The position numbers and the translations under genes are program-made. This document shows, piece after piece, positions 49,646-58,175 of a DNA stretch of 64,000 nucleotides. How positions within the stretch are numbered: position 1 is the stretch's first letter; each line of letters begins with the position of its first letter. Under the pieces are notes generated by a model. It had not been told where the DNA came from. It saw nothing but the letters and a program-made list of their open reading frames with translations, and searched no databases. The stretch is from Sphingobium estronivorans (GTDB lineage Bacteria; Pseudomonadota; Alphaproteobacteria; Sphingomonadales; Sphingomonadaceae), in assembly GCF_008692605.1 (NCBI RefSeq), contig NZ_LFCT01000021.1, forward strand, positions 1 to 64,000. The letters are read 5' to 3'.

Positions 49646-51988
49646 ATGGCTGGACGGATAGGTCTGTGGGCGCTTGGCGGATTTCTGCTGCTTGTCGGGC
49701 TGGCGCTCGCGATCGGCGGCGGCTGGCTGGCCGGACTGGGCGGATCACCCTATTATGTTCTGGCGGGCATTGGCTGCATCGTCGCAGGCATTCTCATCTG
49801 TCGCGGACGCCGTCTTGGGGCGCAAATCTATCTGTGCGTCTTCCTGGCGACCCTGCTGTGGGCAGTGTGGGAGGTAGGGACCGATTTCTGGCAGCTGCTG
49901 CCGCGTGTCGGCGGCCCGCTGGCCGTGGCGCTCTATGTGGTGATGCCGTGGGTGCAGGGAGCGTTCCGCGATGCGCCCGCGCGCAAATCAGCCGCGCGGC
50001 TGGGCGAAGGAACGGTAGCCGTCGCCGGCATCGCCGTCCTGATCGGCGCGGCCCTGTTCCCGCTGAACGGGGGGGCCGGCGAACATAAGCAGGCAGCCGG
50101 GCTGGTCTCGCCCGATGAAGCGACGGCACCCAATGATTGGGAGCAGTTCGGGCGCACCCAGTCAGGCACCCGTTATTCGCCCGCCAGCGCGATCACGCCG
50201 CAGAATGTCGGCAAGCTGCAAGTCGCCTGGACCTATCGCACCGGCGACATCCAGGCCAACTACCCCAACACCAAATCGGCTTTCATGTTCGAGGCGACGC
50301 CGATCAAGGTGGACGACACGCTCTATTTCTGCACGCCGCACGATGTCGTGGTCGCGCTGGATGCCGATACGGGCAAGGAACGGTGGCGTTACGACCCCAA
50401 AACCAACGACCAGGGCGTGGCCATGCTCGTGTGCCGCGGCGTATCCTATTTCAAGGCGCAGGAAGCCGTCGCCGACTGTCCGACCCGCGTGCTGGTGGAC
50501 ACGATCGACGGGCGCATGATCGCGCTCGACGCGAAAACCGGCAAGCCTTGCCGCAGCTTTGGCACCAACGGCCAGATTTCGCTGCTGGAGGGGCTTGGGC
50601 CGACCAAGCCGGGGTTCCAATATTCGACCTCCCCGGCGACGATCATTGGCAATGCCGCCGTGGTGGGCGGCTTCGTGCTGGACGGCGTGGCGACCAACCT
50701 GCCGTCTGGCGTGGTGCGCGCGTTCGACGCCCGCAACGGCAAGCTGCTCTGGGCGTGGGACCTGGGCCGGCCGGAAGACGCCGCGGCGGCGAAGCCGGGC
50801 GCGATCTACACCCCCGGCACGCCCAATGCATGGACGCTGTTCAGCGCCGATCCGAAACTGGGTCTGGTCTATGTGCCGACCGGCAACAGCACGCCGGATT
50901 TCTTCGGCGGCACCCGGACGGCGCTGGCCGACCGCTATTCCAGTTCGGTCGTCGCGCTGGATGCGGTGACGGGCAAGGCGCGCTGGTCCTTCCAGACTGT
51001 GCATCATGATCTGTGGGATTATGATGTCGGATCGCAGCCGGTGTTGATCGACATGCCGACGCCCAAGGGCACGGTCCCGGCACTGATCCAGCCGACCAAG
51101 CATGGCGACATCTACCTGCTCGACCGGCGCGACGGCAAACCGCTGGCGCAGGTGGAAGAACGGCCGGTTCCCAAGGGCGACGTGCCCGGGGAACGCTATG
51201 CGCCGACCCAGCCCTGGTCGACGGGCATGCCCAGCTTCACGCCGCCGCCGCTGACCGAAGCGGACATGTGGGGCGCGACCCCGCTGGACCAGCTATGGTG
51301 CCGCATCCAGTACAAGCAGATGCGCTATCAGGGCAAGTTCACCCCGCCCTCAACCCACCGCACACTCCAGTTCCCTGGCAATTTCGGGGTGATCGACTGG
51401 GGCAGCGTGGCGGTGGACGAAGCGCGGGGGATCATGATCGTCAACAGCTCGGCAATGCCGCTGACGGTCCGGCTGGTGCCGCGCAAGGAAGCCGACAAGC
51501 AGATCATCGCGAGCGCCGGCAATGGCCACGCAGGCCTGTCGCCGCAATATGGCACGCCCTATGCCGTCGACTTCGCGCCCTTCATGTCGCCCCTGGGCCT
51601 GCCGTGCAACGCGCCGCCATGGGGCAAGCTGTCGGCGGTCGACCTGAAGACGCGCCAGATCGTCTGGCAAACGAAGCTGGGCACGACCCGCGACCACGCC
51701 CCCCTTGGCATCGCGGTGCCGGGCGTGTTCAACCTTGGCGGCGCGGTGGTGACGAAGGGCGGCGTGACCTTCATCGCGGCGACGATCGACCATTATCTGC
51801 GCGCCTTCGACACCCAAAGCGGAAAACTGCTCTGGGAAGGGCGGCTTCCCGCAGGCGGACAGGCCAGCCCGATGAGTTACACGTCTAGCCGCACCGGTAA
51901 ACAATATGTCGTGATCGCGGCGGGTGGGCATCAATTCATGGGGACGAAGCTCGGCGATCAGGTCGTCGCCTATGCCCTGCCCGATTGA
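49646..51988 (+). CDS. Membrane-bound PQQ-dependent dehydrogenase (glucose/quinate/shikimate family)
   Basis: Quinoprotein of 780 residues and a paralog of the gene at 4275-6611. The first about 130 residues hold five membrane helices (LGGFLLLVGLALAIGGGWL is the first). The propeller starts with RYSPASAITPQNVGKLQVAW, repeats LDADTGKERW, has HHDLWDYDVGSQP and GLPCNAPPWGK, and ends QVVAYALPD. GGGAGAAGG is about 6 bases before ATG 49646. Unlike its paralog it stands alone, without sulfatase or receptor. TetR starts 128 bases downstream. Substrate not predicted. Confidence 0.93.
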   Translation: MAGRIGLWALGGFLLLVGLALAIGGGWLAGLGGSPYYVLAGIGCIVAGILICRGRRLGAQIYLCVFLATLLWAVWEVGTDFWQLLPRVGGPLAVALYVVMPWVQGAFRDAPARKSAARLGEGTVAVAGIAVLIGAALFPLNGGAGEHKQAAGLVSPDEATAPNDWEQFGRTQSGTRYSPASAITPQNVGKLQVAWTYRTGDIQANYPNTKSAFMFEATPIKVDDTLYFCTPHDVVVALDADTGKERWRYDPKTNDQGVAMLVCRGVSYFKAQEAVADCPTRVLVDTIDGRMIALDAKTGKPCRSFGTNGQISLLEGLGPTKPGFQYSTSPATIIGNAAVVGGFVLDGVATNLPSGVVRAFDARNGKLLWAWDLGRPEDAAAAKPGAIYTPGTPNAWTLFSADPKLGLVYVPTGNSTPDFFGGTRTALADRYSSSVVALDAVTGKARWSFQTVHHDLWDYDVGSQPVLIDMPTPKGTVPALIQPTKHGDIYLLDRRDGKPLAQVEERPVPKGDVPGERYAPTQPWSTGMPSFTPPPLTEADMWGATPLDQLWCRIQYKQMRYQGKFTPPSTHRTLQFPGNFGVIDWGSVAVDEARGIMIVNSSAMPLTVRLVPRKEADKQIIASAGNGHAGLSPQYGTPYAVDFAPFMSPLGLPCNAPPWGKLSAVDLKTRQIVWQTKLGTTRDHAPLGIAVPGVFNLGGAVVTKGGVTFIAATIDHYLRAFDTQSGKLLWEGRLPAGGQASPMSYTSSRTGKQYVVIAAGGHQFMGTKLGDQVVAYALPD

Positions 51989-52115
51989 GGGCTGCGGGTT
52001 GTGAGACTATAGGAAGCCGCGGTCGGCGCACGGCGATCTTTTGGAGGTGCTGCTGGGGTTGCCGCTCGCGTAAGAGAATTTGACTGTGCCGATTTTCATC
52101 CGCACATCAGGCACC

Positions 52116-52766
52116 ATGGATGAGATTGTTGCGAAGCCGCGTCGCGGCAGGCCGCCCGGACGCAGCCCCTATCAGGAAGAACGGCGCAGGCAGACCCGTG
52201 CGGCCATATTGGACGCTGCTGCCAATATCTTCGCGGCCACGCCCTATGTCTATGCGACGATCGACGACATCATCCACGCGGCGAAAATCAGCCGGGCGAC
52301 CTTCTACGATCATTTCGAATCCAAATTCACCCTCGCCCTCGCCATTTATGACGGCATCGCGGCCGACTGGATTGGCCATTTCGACCGGCTGGCCGAACTG
52401 GACCCCGCGAGAAACAGGGATCTTCGCGAGTGGATCGCCGAGCTGGCCCAGCTGTATGTAGCCCATGGCTATGTGACGCCACTGGTCGAGCAACTGGCGA
52501 TTTTCGAGCAGAATTTCCGGATGCGCCTGGATCATGACCGCGACGCGCTGATCGACCGGTTGGCGACGGCGGGGCTGCGCGGCTTTGCGGCCGCGATGGG
52601 CACGGATCATGCGGCCCGGTTCCAGCGGGCGCGGCTGCATCTTCTGCTGAATCGGCTCGATCAGCTATGTGGAATGCTGACGCGACCGGGCAGCATCCCG
52701 TCCGATGATGCCAACGCCTATATTTCCATTCTTGCCGAAGAACTGGGCCAGCGTCTGATCGACTGA
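52116..52766 (+). CDS. TetR family transcriptional regulator
   Basis: Repressor of 216 residues. After a basic N-terminus (RRGRPPGRS) the TetR helix-turn-helix is TRAAILDAAANIFAA, VYATIDDIIHAAKISRATFYDHF, followed by an all-helical ligand-binding domain. ATG 52116 is preferred; a TTG at 52080 is an alternative. Located just before the FAD-VOC-SDR-isomerase operon and same strand, so it is the likely regulator of that operon. The possible promoter at 52792 overlaps its end region. Confidence 0.9.
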   Translation: MDEIVAKPRRGRPPGRSPYQEERRRQTRAAILDAAANIFAATPYVYATIDDIIHAAKISRATFYDHFESKFTLALAIYDGIAADWIGHFDRLAELDPARNRDLREWIAELAQLYVAHGYVTPLVEQLAIFEQNFRMRLDHDRDALIDRLATAGLRGFAAAMGTDHAARFQRARLHLLLNRLDQLCGMLTRPGSIPSDDANAYISILAEELGQRLID

Positions 52767-52791
52767 TCCCGCGCAGTCCGCGATGTCCTAA

Positions 52792-52819
52792 TTGACCAGA
52801 CTCATAGTTCGGTATAAAT
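52792..52819 (+). promoter_or_regulatory. Candidate promoter of the FAD-VOC-SDR operon
   Basis: TTGACC at 52792-52797 and ATAAAT at 52814-52819 are 16 bases apart (TATAAA one base earlier gives 15). The ATG follows at 52846. Strong by eye for this genome. Confidence 0.45.
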
Positions 52820-52845
52820 CCCTTTCCCTAAGGAGAGGGTTCAGC

Positions 52846-54312
52846 ATGGATAATGCCGACGAGCAGTTAATCATTGACGTATCGAGCGTCGGCCAATGGA
52901 CGCAAAGCGCCGATGTCGTGATCGTCGGCTTCGGCATGGCGGGCGCCTGTGCCGCGATTGAAGCGGCCGAATCGGGCGCCTCCGTCATCGTCATCGAACG
53001 GAGCAGCGGCGGGTCGGGCAGCACGTCCGCAGCAGCGGGGCATTTCTATCTGGGCGGCGGAACCCCGGTGCAGCAGGCCTGCGGTTTCGACGACAGCGCC
53101 GATGCCATGGCGCGCTATCTGGAGGCGGCTTCGCTGGAACCGCACCATGAAAAAATCCACCTTTACGCCAACGGGAGCGTCGCGCATTTCAACTGGCTGG
53201 AGGCGCAGGGCATTCCTTTCGACCGCAGCTATTATCCGGAGAAGAATGTCGTCCAGCCGGGCCGTGAATGCCTGATCTGGACTGGTAACGAGCAGGTCTG
53301 GCCCTATCGCGACAAGGCCGAGCCAGCACCGCGGGGGCACAAGGTCGCTTTCGACGGGGAAGAAGGCGGCGGCGCGCTGGCGCTGCGCATCCTGTCGGAA
53401 CGCGCGGCGGCGCTGGGCGCGACGGCGATGGTCGACAGCAAGGTCGAGGCGCTGGTGCGCGAGCGCGACCGGATCGTCGGCGTGCGCATCCGCAGTTTCG
53501 GCGAGACGCGCTTCGTGCAGGCGACCAAGGCGGTGATCCTGGCCGCCGGCGGCTTCGGCCAGAATGCCGAAATGGTCGCGCGCCATGCGCCGATCCTGCA
53601 ATCCGCCTTCGTCCAGGGCAGCCCCCATGACGACGGACTTGCAATCCGGCTGGGCATGGCGGCGGGCGGCGCGACCGAACATATGGAGGAGGCGTTTCTC
53701 ACCTCCCCCTTCTATCCGCCGCAGGATTTGCTCAAGGGCATTCTCGTCAATCGCGAGGGCAAGCGCTTCGTCGCGGAGGACAGCTATCACAGCCGGTCGA
53801 GCATGGCCTGCGCGCGTCAGCCGGCGGGAACCGTCTATCTGGTCGTGGACGCGGACATCTTCGCCTATCCACGCTTTGCATCGCTGACCAACCAGAGCCT
53901 TGTCGACGGGTTCGAGACCATCGCCGAGATGGAGGCGGGGCTGGCCCTGCCGGAAGGCAGCTTGCAGGCGACCATGGCCACTTACAACGACCATGCCGCC
54001 AACGGCGAAGACCCGGAATTCCACAAATATCCCAAATGGATCAAGCCATTGGACAAGGGCCCCTATGCGGCCTTCGACCTGTCTTTCGGCAAGGCGGTCT
54101 ATACCGGCTTCACGCTGGGCGGGCTCAAAGTGTCCGTCGATGGTGCGGTATTGGGCGCGGATGGCGCGGTTATACCCGGCCTCTATGCGGCGGGGGCCTG
54201 CGCCTCCAACATTGCGCAGGACAGCACGGGCTATGCGTCGGGCACCTGCCTTGGCGAAGCCTCCTTCTTCGGGCGCCGCGCCGGGCGTCATGCAGCCACG
54301 ATAAGGGAATGA
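52846..54312 (+). CDS. FAD-dependent dehydrogenase (3-ketosteroid dehydrogenase/fumarate reductase flavoprotein family)
   Basis: Flavoprotein of 488 residues, paralog of 43017-44477. DVVIVGFGMAGACAAIEAAE begins the FAD domain, with ERSSGGSGSTS; the substrate-domain signature is YLGGGTPVQQACGFDDS; the C-terminal FAD site is GGLKVSVDGAVLG and IPGLYAAGACASN. It likely dehydrogenates or reduces a C=C bond alpha,beta to a keto or acid group on a cyclic substrate. AAGGAGAGGG lies 6 bases before the ATG. First gene of the four-gene operon; its stop is at 54312 and the VOC gene starts two bases later. Confidence 0.9.
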   Translation: MDNADEQLIIDVSSVGQWTQSADVVIVGFGMAGACAAIEAAESGASVIVIERSSGGSGSTSAAAGHFYLGGGTPVQQACGFDDSADAMARYLEAASLEPHHEKIHLYANGSVAHFNWLEAQGIPFDRSYYPEKNVVQPGRECLIWTGNEQVWPYRDKAEPAPRGHKVAFDGEEGGGALALRILSERAAALGATAMVDSKVEALVRERDRIVGVRIRSFGETRFVQATKAVILAAGGFGQNAEMVARHAPILQSAFVQGSPHDDGLAIRLGMAAGGATEHMEEAFLTSPFYPPQDLLKGILVNREGKRFVAEDSYHSRSSMACARQPAGTVYLVVDADIFAYPRFASLTNQSLVDGFETIAEMEAGLALPEGSLQATMATYNDHAANGEDPEFHKYPKWIKPLDKGPYAAFDLSFGKAVYTGFTLGGLKVSVDGAVLGADGAVIPGLYAAGACASNIAQDSTGYASGTCLGEASFFGRRAGRHAATIRE

Positions 54313-54314
54313 CC

Positions 54315-54845
54315 ATGAGCCGACAGAAATATGGCCCGATCGATCAGATCGGCTTCGTCGTAGAAAATCTCGACGCCAGCGTCCGCCACTGGAGCGAGAC
54401 CATGGGTCTTGGCCCCTGGATCGTGTTCCGCAATGTCAGTATGGAAAGCCAATGCTATGGCCGGACCGGCACCGTCATGATCGATGTCGCCATGGCATGG
54501 CAGGACGATACCCAGATCGAGTTTATCGAACTGAAGAATGACGGCCCCTGCCCCTATCGCGACGAAGCGGGCAAGCTGCTCGTCGGCATGCATCATATCG
54601 CCTGGCTGACCGGCAATCTGGATACGACGGTGGAGGACGCGCTCAAGGACGGGATGAAGGTCGTGTTCCGCGCCGAAAACGCCGCCACGAAGGTCGCCTA
54701 TCTGGAGGCGCCCGGCGAAAAGGGCGTGTTGTTCGAATTTATCGAGGGCGAAGGGACGCGCCAGCTTTTCATCGAGGGCCGCGCCGCCGCCAAGACATGG
54801 GACGGCAGCAATCCCATTCGCGAGATCGACTTCGCCGCTCTGTAG
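54315..54845 (+). CDS. VOC family protein (methylmalonyl-CoA epimerase-like)
   Basis: Single-chain VOC protein of 176 residues with two paired modules (IDQIGFVVENLDASVRHW, MHHIAWLTGNLDTTVED). IEFIELKNDGPCPYRDEAG and LFEFIEGE lie where metal ligands are found (His, Glu). It resembles epimerase-type VOC proteins more than ring-cleaving ones. AAGGGA is 6 bases before ATG 54315; an ATG at 54309 overlaps the stop and has no spacing. It is the second gene of a four-gene operon. Its reaction is not known. Confidence 0.85.
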   Translation: MSRQKYGPIDQIGFVVENLDASVRHWSETMGLGPWIVFRNVSMESQCYGRTGTVMIDVAMAWQDDTQIEFIELKNDGPCPYRDEAGKLLVGMHHIAWLTGNLDTTVEDALKDGMKVVFRAENAATKVAYLEAPGEKGVLFEFIEGEGTRQLFIEGRAAAKTWDGSNPIREIDFAAL

Positions 54846-54855
54846 GAGAGACTGT

Positions 54856-55644
54856 ATGGACAAGAGACTCGGCGGCAAAAAGGCGCTGATCCTGGGGGTC
54901 GCGCCCCAAAATGTCGGCACCGCCATCGCGCGCACCTACAGGGATCATGGCGCGCAGGTGGTGATCGCCGGGCGCCGGGTCGACCCCCTGAAACAGATCG
55001 CAGACGAGATTGGCGCGGACTGGGTCGCCTGCGACATCACCGACGAGGGCAGCATCAACAAGGCGGTGGAGGATGCCGCCGCGAAGATGAACGGGCTGGA
55101 TATCGGGGTCAACAGCACGGGTTGGGGCCTGCTCAACCCGTTCCTCGAAACCAGCAAGCAAGAACTGGAACAGATGGCTGCGGTGCAGTTCACCGGGCCC
55201 TTCCAGTTCTTCCAGGCGCTGGTGCGCAACATGAAGGATGGCGGATCGATCATCCAGATCTCCTCGGTTACCGCGACGATCATGTTCGAGGACCATGCCG
55301 CCTATATGGGCACCAAGGCGGGGATCGATCATGTCATCCGCACCATCGCAAACGAGTTTGGCGGCAAGGGCATTCGCGCCAACAGCATCGCGGCGGGCGG
55401 CGTGGCGGACGCGCCGATGTCGGGCGGGGGCATGGCCATCCCGGCGATGCGGGCGCTCTACATGCGCGAAATTCCGTTGCAGCGGCCCGGCGTCGCAGCC
55501 GACATCGCCAACGCCGCGCTATGGCTGGCAAGCGAAGAATCCAGCTTCGTCACCGGGCAGGTCCTCCATGTCAGCGGCGGCCAGACTCTGCGGCGCAATC
55601 CCTCCATCGCCGAAGTTTATGCCGTTTTCGAAGCTCAGGGATGA
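54856..55644 (+). CDS. Divergent SDR family oxidoreductase
   Basis: Short-chain dehydrogenase of 262 residues with the catalytic triad Ser137, Tyr150 and Lys154. The cofactor loop is GVAPQNVG (residues 14-21) instead of TGxxxGxG, and NSTG replaces NNAG. Loops of the GxxxxxxxG type are seen in enoyl reductases and other 'divergent' SDRs. This may mean a different cofactor preference or reaction (reduction of a C=C bond). It is in an operon, stop overlapping the next ATG as ATGA. Confidence 0.88.
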   Translation: MDKRLGGKKALILGVAPQNVGTAIARTYRDHGAQVVIAGRRVDPLKQIADEIGADWVACDITDEGSINKAVEDAAAKMNGLDIGVNSTGWGLLNPFLETSKQELEQMAAVQFTGPFQFFQALVRNMKDGGSIIQISSVTATIMFEDHAAYMGTKAGIDHVIRTIANEFGGKGIRANSIAAGGVADAPMSGGGMAIPAMRALYMREIPLQRPGVAADIANAALWLASEESSFVTGQVLHVSGGQTLRRNPSIAEVYAVFEAQG

Positions 55645-56438
55645 ACGACCTCAGCCTCGATTGTTTGACCTTGCCCGATATTGGGTCCGCTGACCTGTTC
55701 CGCATCGCTGCGGAGGCCGGATACCACTCTGCCAGCCTGTGGGTGCAGGAACCCGCGCTCTATCCTGTGATGCTGGCGACGCCGGCAATGCACGGAGAGA
55801 TCGCGCGCGCCATGGCTGATTGCGGGGTTTCGCTCGGCAATCTGGAAGTGTTCAACCTGAACATCGACGGCCCAATAGCGGACTATGAGCCGGCGCTGAC
55901 CTTTGGCGCGAGCCTGGGCGCGCGGACGGCAACGGCAATCAATTTCGGCGTGCCTCGTCCCGACATTGTCGAACGGCTGGCGGCTTTTCATGCCCTGTGC
56001 GCGAAACATGGGCTGGAAACCCTTGTCGAACCGATTTCGATGGGCGTGACGCGGACCTTGCAGGACGGTGTCGACCTGATCGAGGCGGCTGGGGTCAACG
56101 CCCAACTGGTTGTCGATTGCCTTCACCTGATCCGTACCGGGGGATCGCCACAGACGCTCGCCGCGATTGCACCGCACCATGTCGGTTATGTGCAGATCTG
56201 CGACGGTCCGCTTGTCATTGCGCCGGACGAGATCGGACCGGAATCGGTCGCGAACCGGCTCTATCCCGGCGAAGGCGAATTTCCGCTGACCGGAATTTTG
56301 GGCGTCCTTCCGCCCCATGTTCGACTGGGTGTTGAAACGCCCAATCAGGCGCGGTTGCAGCGCAAGCTCAGCCCGCTGGAACGCGCACGCGAAGCCTTTT
56401 CAGCGACGCTGGCACTGCTTGGGGAGAAAGCGCAGTAA
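55641..56438 (+). CDS. TIM barrel sugar phosphate isomerase/epimerase-like protein
   Basis: Xylose isomerase-like TIM barrel (AP endonuclease 2 superfamily) of 265 residues. AGYHSASLWVQ, TLVEPISMG, VDCLHLIRTGG and the conserved end LGVETPNQ carry the likely metal ligands (Glu, Asp, His, Glu). Members act as isomerases, epimerases or dehydratases of sugars and cyclitols. Its ATG overlaps the SDR stop. It closes the FAD-VOC-SDR operon. Confidence 0.85.
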   Translation: MNDLSLDCLTLPDIGSADLFRIAAEAGYHSASLWVQEPALYPVMLATPAMHGEIARAMADCGVSLGNLEVFNLNIDGPIADYEPALTFGASLGARTATAINFGVPRPDIVERLAAFHALCAKHGLETLVEPISMGVTRTLQDGVDLIEAAGVNAQLVVDCLHLIRTGGSPQTLAAIAPHHVGYVQICDGPLVIAPDEIGPESVANRLYPGEGEFPLTGILGVLPPHVRLGVETPNQARLQRKLSPLERAREAFSATLALLGEKAQ

Positions 56439-56439
56439 A

Positions 56440-56520
56440 GGACCGGCAAGGTCGGCGTCGTCATCGGCGGTTGCGGCGGCAGCGGCCGGGCGATCGTCGA
56501 AACACGTGTCGCAATGGCCC
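56440..56520 (+). pseudogene. SDR N-terminal fragment
   Basis: Right after the isomerase stop the sequence encodes GKVGVVIGGCGGSGRAIVE, like the first 20 residues of an SDR with its glycine-rich loop. It then loses similarity and no catalytic Tyr-Lys follows. Probably the relic of an SDR gene that once followed this operon. Confidence 0.45.
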
Positions 56521-56634
56521 TGCCTCCAGACCGATCCGCTCCACCACCAGTCAGAGTGCCGAACCCCGCAATGAGCGCGCTCGGCTCGCTCAGGAGCTTG
56601 GCCTCCGCAGGGGATCGGTCATTCCAGCCTCTCG

Positions 56635-58035
56635 TCAGACAAGGAGGACATAGCCCGCCCCGATTGCTGCGCACGCGCCCAGAATGGGCAGGACGTCCAG
56701 CTTGAAGCGGAAGACCGCGATCATGGCCCCGATCGCCAGCAATGCCGCCGGGATGTCGATCGACGCCAACACCGGCACGTCAAGCGATCCGGCCGGTGTC
56801 GTGACCGGCCTGACCTGCCGGAACAATGTGTGGATGGCGAACCAGATCGCAAGATTCAGGATCACGCCCACCACGGCGGCTGTGATGGCGGTCAGCGCCG
56901 AGGACAGCGCCTTGTTGCCGCGCAGCCGCTCGATGAAGGGGGCGCCCGCGAAAATCCACAGGAAGCAGGGCACGAACGTCACCCACGTCGTCAGGATCGC
57001 ACCCAACGTCGCCGCCAGCAACGGGGCGAGCGGCGCGGCGTCGCGGAAGGCGGCAAGAAAGCCCACGAACTGCGTCACCATGATGAGCGGTCCAGGCGTG
57101 GTTTCCGCCATGCCGAGGCCGTCGAGCATTTCACCGGGGCGTAGCCATCCGAAGGTGCCCACCGCCTCCTGCGCGACATAGGCCAGAACCGCATAGGCGC
57201 CACCGAAGGTCACAACCGCCATCTGACTGAAGAAGCTGGCGATTTGCGAGAACACGTCATCCGGCCCCAGCGTCAGGAATAATGCCAGAACCGGTCCGAG
57301 CCAGAGCAGCAGCAGCACCGAGCATATCCGCAGCGACCAACCGAGATTGGGCCTGACATGTTCGGGCAACGCTTCGCCAAGGGCGGTATCGCGGTCATGA
57401 ATGACCTCCCCGCTGGCCGCCCCATGGCTGCCGCCGCCTTTGAACTGGGCGACGCCGATGCGCTCACCGAGATAACCGATAAACCCAGCCGACAGCACGA
57501 TCAGTGGGAAGGGCGCGCCGAGAAAGAAGATCGCGACGAAAGCCGCGAGCGCAAGGCCGCGCATGGCATTGTTCTTCAGCGCGCGCGAGCCCACGCGCGC
57601 CACCGCCTGCGCCACAATCGCCAGAACGGCTGCCTTGAGCCCGAAGAACAGCCCTTCGATCAGCAACACATGACCGAACAGCACATAAATATAGCTGAGG
57701 CCCAATATGGCGAGGAAACCCGGCAGCACGAACAGAACGCCGGCAATCAACCCGCCCTTTGTCTTGTGGAGCAGCCAACCGATATAGATGGCGAGCTGTT
57801 GTGCTTCCGGCCCGGGTAACAGCATGCAATAGTTGAGGGCATGGAGGAAGCGTTCCTCCCCGATCCACCTTTTCTCTTCGACCAGGATGCGGTGCATCAT
57901 CGCTATCTGCCCCGCCGGACCGCCAAAGCTGAGCGCGGCAATACGCGCCCAGACGCGGGTCGCTTCACTCAGGGCAATGCCGTGGTGACCGCCGGAAGTT
58001 TCATCCGGGGCGGTGGAAGAGGCACCGGCCATCAT
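56635..58035 (-). CDS. Chromate transporter family protein (ChrA-like)
   Basis: Membrane protein of about 466 residues with two homologous halves, each starting with a FGGP/FGGA signature (LSFGGPAGQIAMMH and VVTFGGAYAVLAYVAQ), as in long ChrA proteins that expel chromate with sulfate-like anions. About 12 hydrophobic segments. ATG 58035 was chosen (MMAGASS); the open frame upstream is arginine-rich and non-domain. It follows the monooxygenase by 140 bases. Many ChrA-family proteins in environmental bacteria have no proven chromate role; sulfate export is also possible, given the sulfatase genes. Confidence 0.88.
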   Translation of the reverse strand: MMAGASSTAPDETSGGHHGIALSEATRVWARIAALSFGGPAGQIAMMHRILVEEKRWIGEERFLHALNYCMLLPGPEAQQLAIYIGWLLHKTKGGLIAGVLFVLPGFLAILGLSYIYVLFGHVLLIEGLFFGLKAAVLAIVAQAVARVGSRALKNNAMRGLALAAFVAIFFLGAPFPLIVLSAGFIGYLGERIGVAQFKGGGSHGAASGEVIHDRDTALGEALPEHVRPNLGWSLRICSVLLLLWLGPVLALFLTLGPDDVFSQIASFFSQMAVVTFGGAYAVLAYVAQEAVGTFGWLRPGEMLDGLGMAETTPGPLIMVTQFVGFLAAFRDAAPLAPLLAATLGAILTTWVTFVPCFLWIFAGAPFIERLRGNKALSSALTAITAAVVGVILNLAIWFAIHTLFRQVRPVTTPAGSLDVPVLASIDIPAALLAIGAMIAVFRFKLDVLPILGACAAIGAGYVLLV

Positions 58036-58175
58036 CGATCTGATTTCCGACAGCTGAAATAGGCATGAAACGGGTTGAGCGCATCGCTCGCCACGGCGAT
58101 GCGCTGGAGATCGTCGTGCATGGGCGCGCAAACGCCCTCCTCGCGATCAACGGCATGCAACGGGCGCGCGGTCCC

